Below, piece after piece: positions 60,138-64,000 of a DNA stretch of 64,000 nucleotides. This stretch comes from Streptomyces sp. CB01635. Lineage in GTDB: Bacteria > Actinomycetota > Actinomycetes > Streptomycetales > Streptomycetaceae. The position numbers and the translations under genes are program-made. Numbering within the stretch: the first letter of the stretch is position 1; every line of letters begins with the position of its first letter. The notes below the pieces were generated by a model. The model was not told the origin of the DNA. It did no database searches and was given only the letters and a program-made list of their open reading frames with translations. The stretch covers positions 124,001-188,000 of the forward strand of contig NZ_NNBL01000013.1 of assembly GCF_002803065.1 (NCBI RefSeq). The letters run 5' to 3'.

Positions 60138-60487
60138 TTACAACTCACCGCTCCACTGCTCGTGTTCCTCGGTGAGTCGCGCCTCGTCAACTCGCTGGTG
60201 TCGTACGGATTCGACCCAGGCCGCGACGAGTCCGCCGAAAGTCTCGATGTTGTTGATGCCGAGTGTCTCGTCGACGGCGAACAGCGCCAGTAGTTCGTCT
60301 GCGGCCGGGGTTCCCCGCTCGCACTCTGGGCACAGCACTGCCTCGCACAGTCCGGACATGGCCTCGCCGCGCTTGTTCGTCCACGTCTGCGTGAAGCTGG
60401 CTTTGAGCACGCTCTGTTCACCGCAGGCCCGGCACGCGTCCATGTCGTCGAGTTGGATGATGACGTCGTTTTCGTCAGCCGGTGCGG

Positions 60488-60491
<4 letters not shown>
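60138..60491 (-). CDS. DUF6300-family protein
   Basis: A 117-residue cytoplasmic protein. The CRACG and CPEC pairs (residues about 20-23 and 54-57) could form a zinc finger. Other landmarks are SFTQTWTNKRGEAMSGLCEA, LLALFAVDETLGINNIETFG and VAAWVESVRHQRVDEARL. The match to DUF6300 is from memory. Its ATG overlaps the TGA of the polymerase gene (ATGA), so it is translated directly after it. The partnership with a DnaE-like protein is the only clue; a replication or repair accessory role is possible but unproven. Confidence 0.75.

Positions 60492-64000
<3,509 letters not shown>

Overview
The window is high-GC actinobacterial DNA, most likely from a Streptomyces or close relative. The signs are strong third-position G/C in every convincing gene, frequent GTG starts, GTGA and ATGA stop/start overlaps, Tat and lipoprotein signals, and several families typical of Streptomyces (DUF6928-, DUF6300- and delta-60-repeat-type proteins). 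The density of broken transposases, tRNA 3' fragments and frameshifted genes suggests a chromosome arm or other accessory region. No rRNA gene, complete tRNA gene or CRISPR array was seen.

Layout. 1-2.1 kb is a graveyard holding a tnpB fragment, an Lrp/AsnC remnant, a DUF488 remnant and one small intact hypothetical gene. 2.1-8.0 kb carries a large secreted subtilase and a Tat-exported berberine-bridge-type FAD oxidase. At 9.0 kb the 3' half of a tRNA-Pro gene followed by a hairpin looks like an integration scar; a secreted protein/lipoprotein pair and a tyrosine-recombinase remnant follow. 11-16 kb holds an MBL hydrolase, an intact IS110 transposase, a DUF4265 gene and a broken IS200/IS605 element. 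16-23 kb holds a GYD protein, a His/Arg/Gly-rich secreted repeat protein, and a nucleobase-like set (TauE/SafE permease, amidohydrolase, NCS2 permease) that is split by an intact lone TnpB. A tRNA-Gly 3' half lies at 23.2 kb. 23.5-33.9 kb holds a CorA transporter, an alpha/beta hydrolase, a VOC protein, a TetR/enoyl-CoA hydratase/thioesterase operon, a membrane-anchored L7/L12-CTD protein, and a LacI regulator divergent from a D-2-hydroxyacid dehydrogenase, mixed with IS5, IS630, Tn3 and pRiA4b debris. In 33.9-37.7 kb an IS5 remnant truncates an SDR gene, and an IS607 element sits inside the following SnoaL/SgcJ-like gene. 37.8-44.3 kb is small stress or secreted genes, including two RTX-type proteins, with more debris.

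Two coherent metabolic clusters stand out. At 44.4-49.6 kb an amino-acid permease, a C45 autoproteolytic acyltransferase/hydrolase, an RpiR-family regulator and a class I/II aminotransferase are arranged around two copies of the same operator-like element, TGCAA-N6-TTGCA, one in front of each divergent unit. At 52.3-59.7 kb an MFS sugar porter, a PfkB kinase, an FGGY kinase, an FAD-linked oxidase, a class I aldolase and a YhfZ-like regulator form a compact divergent locus. Together they could import a polyol, phosphorylate it, oxidise it to a ketose phosphate, phosphorylate it again and split it into trioses. I regard this as the best candidate for an undescribed pathway.

The right edge (60.1-64.0 kb) holds a DUF6300-type gene translationally coupled to a DnaE-type polymerase III alpha gene that runs off the window and looks like a divergent extra copy. 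All family names come from recognition by eye; no database search was run.
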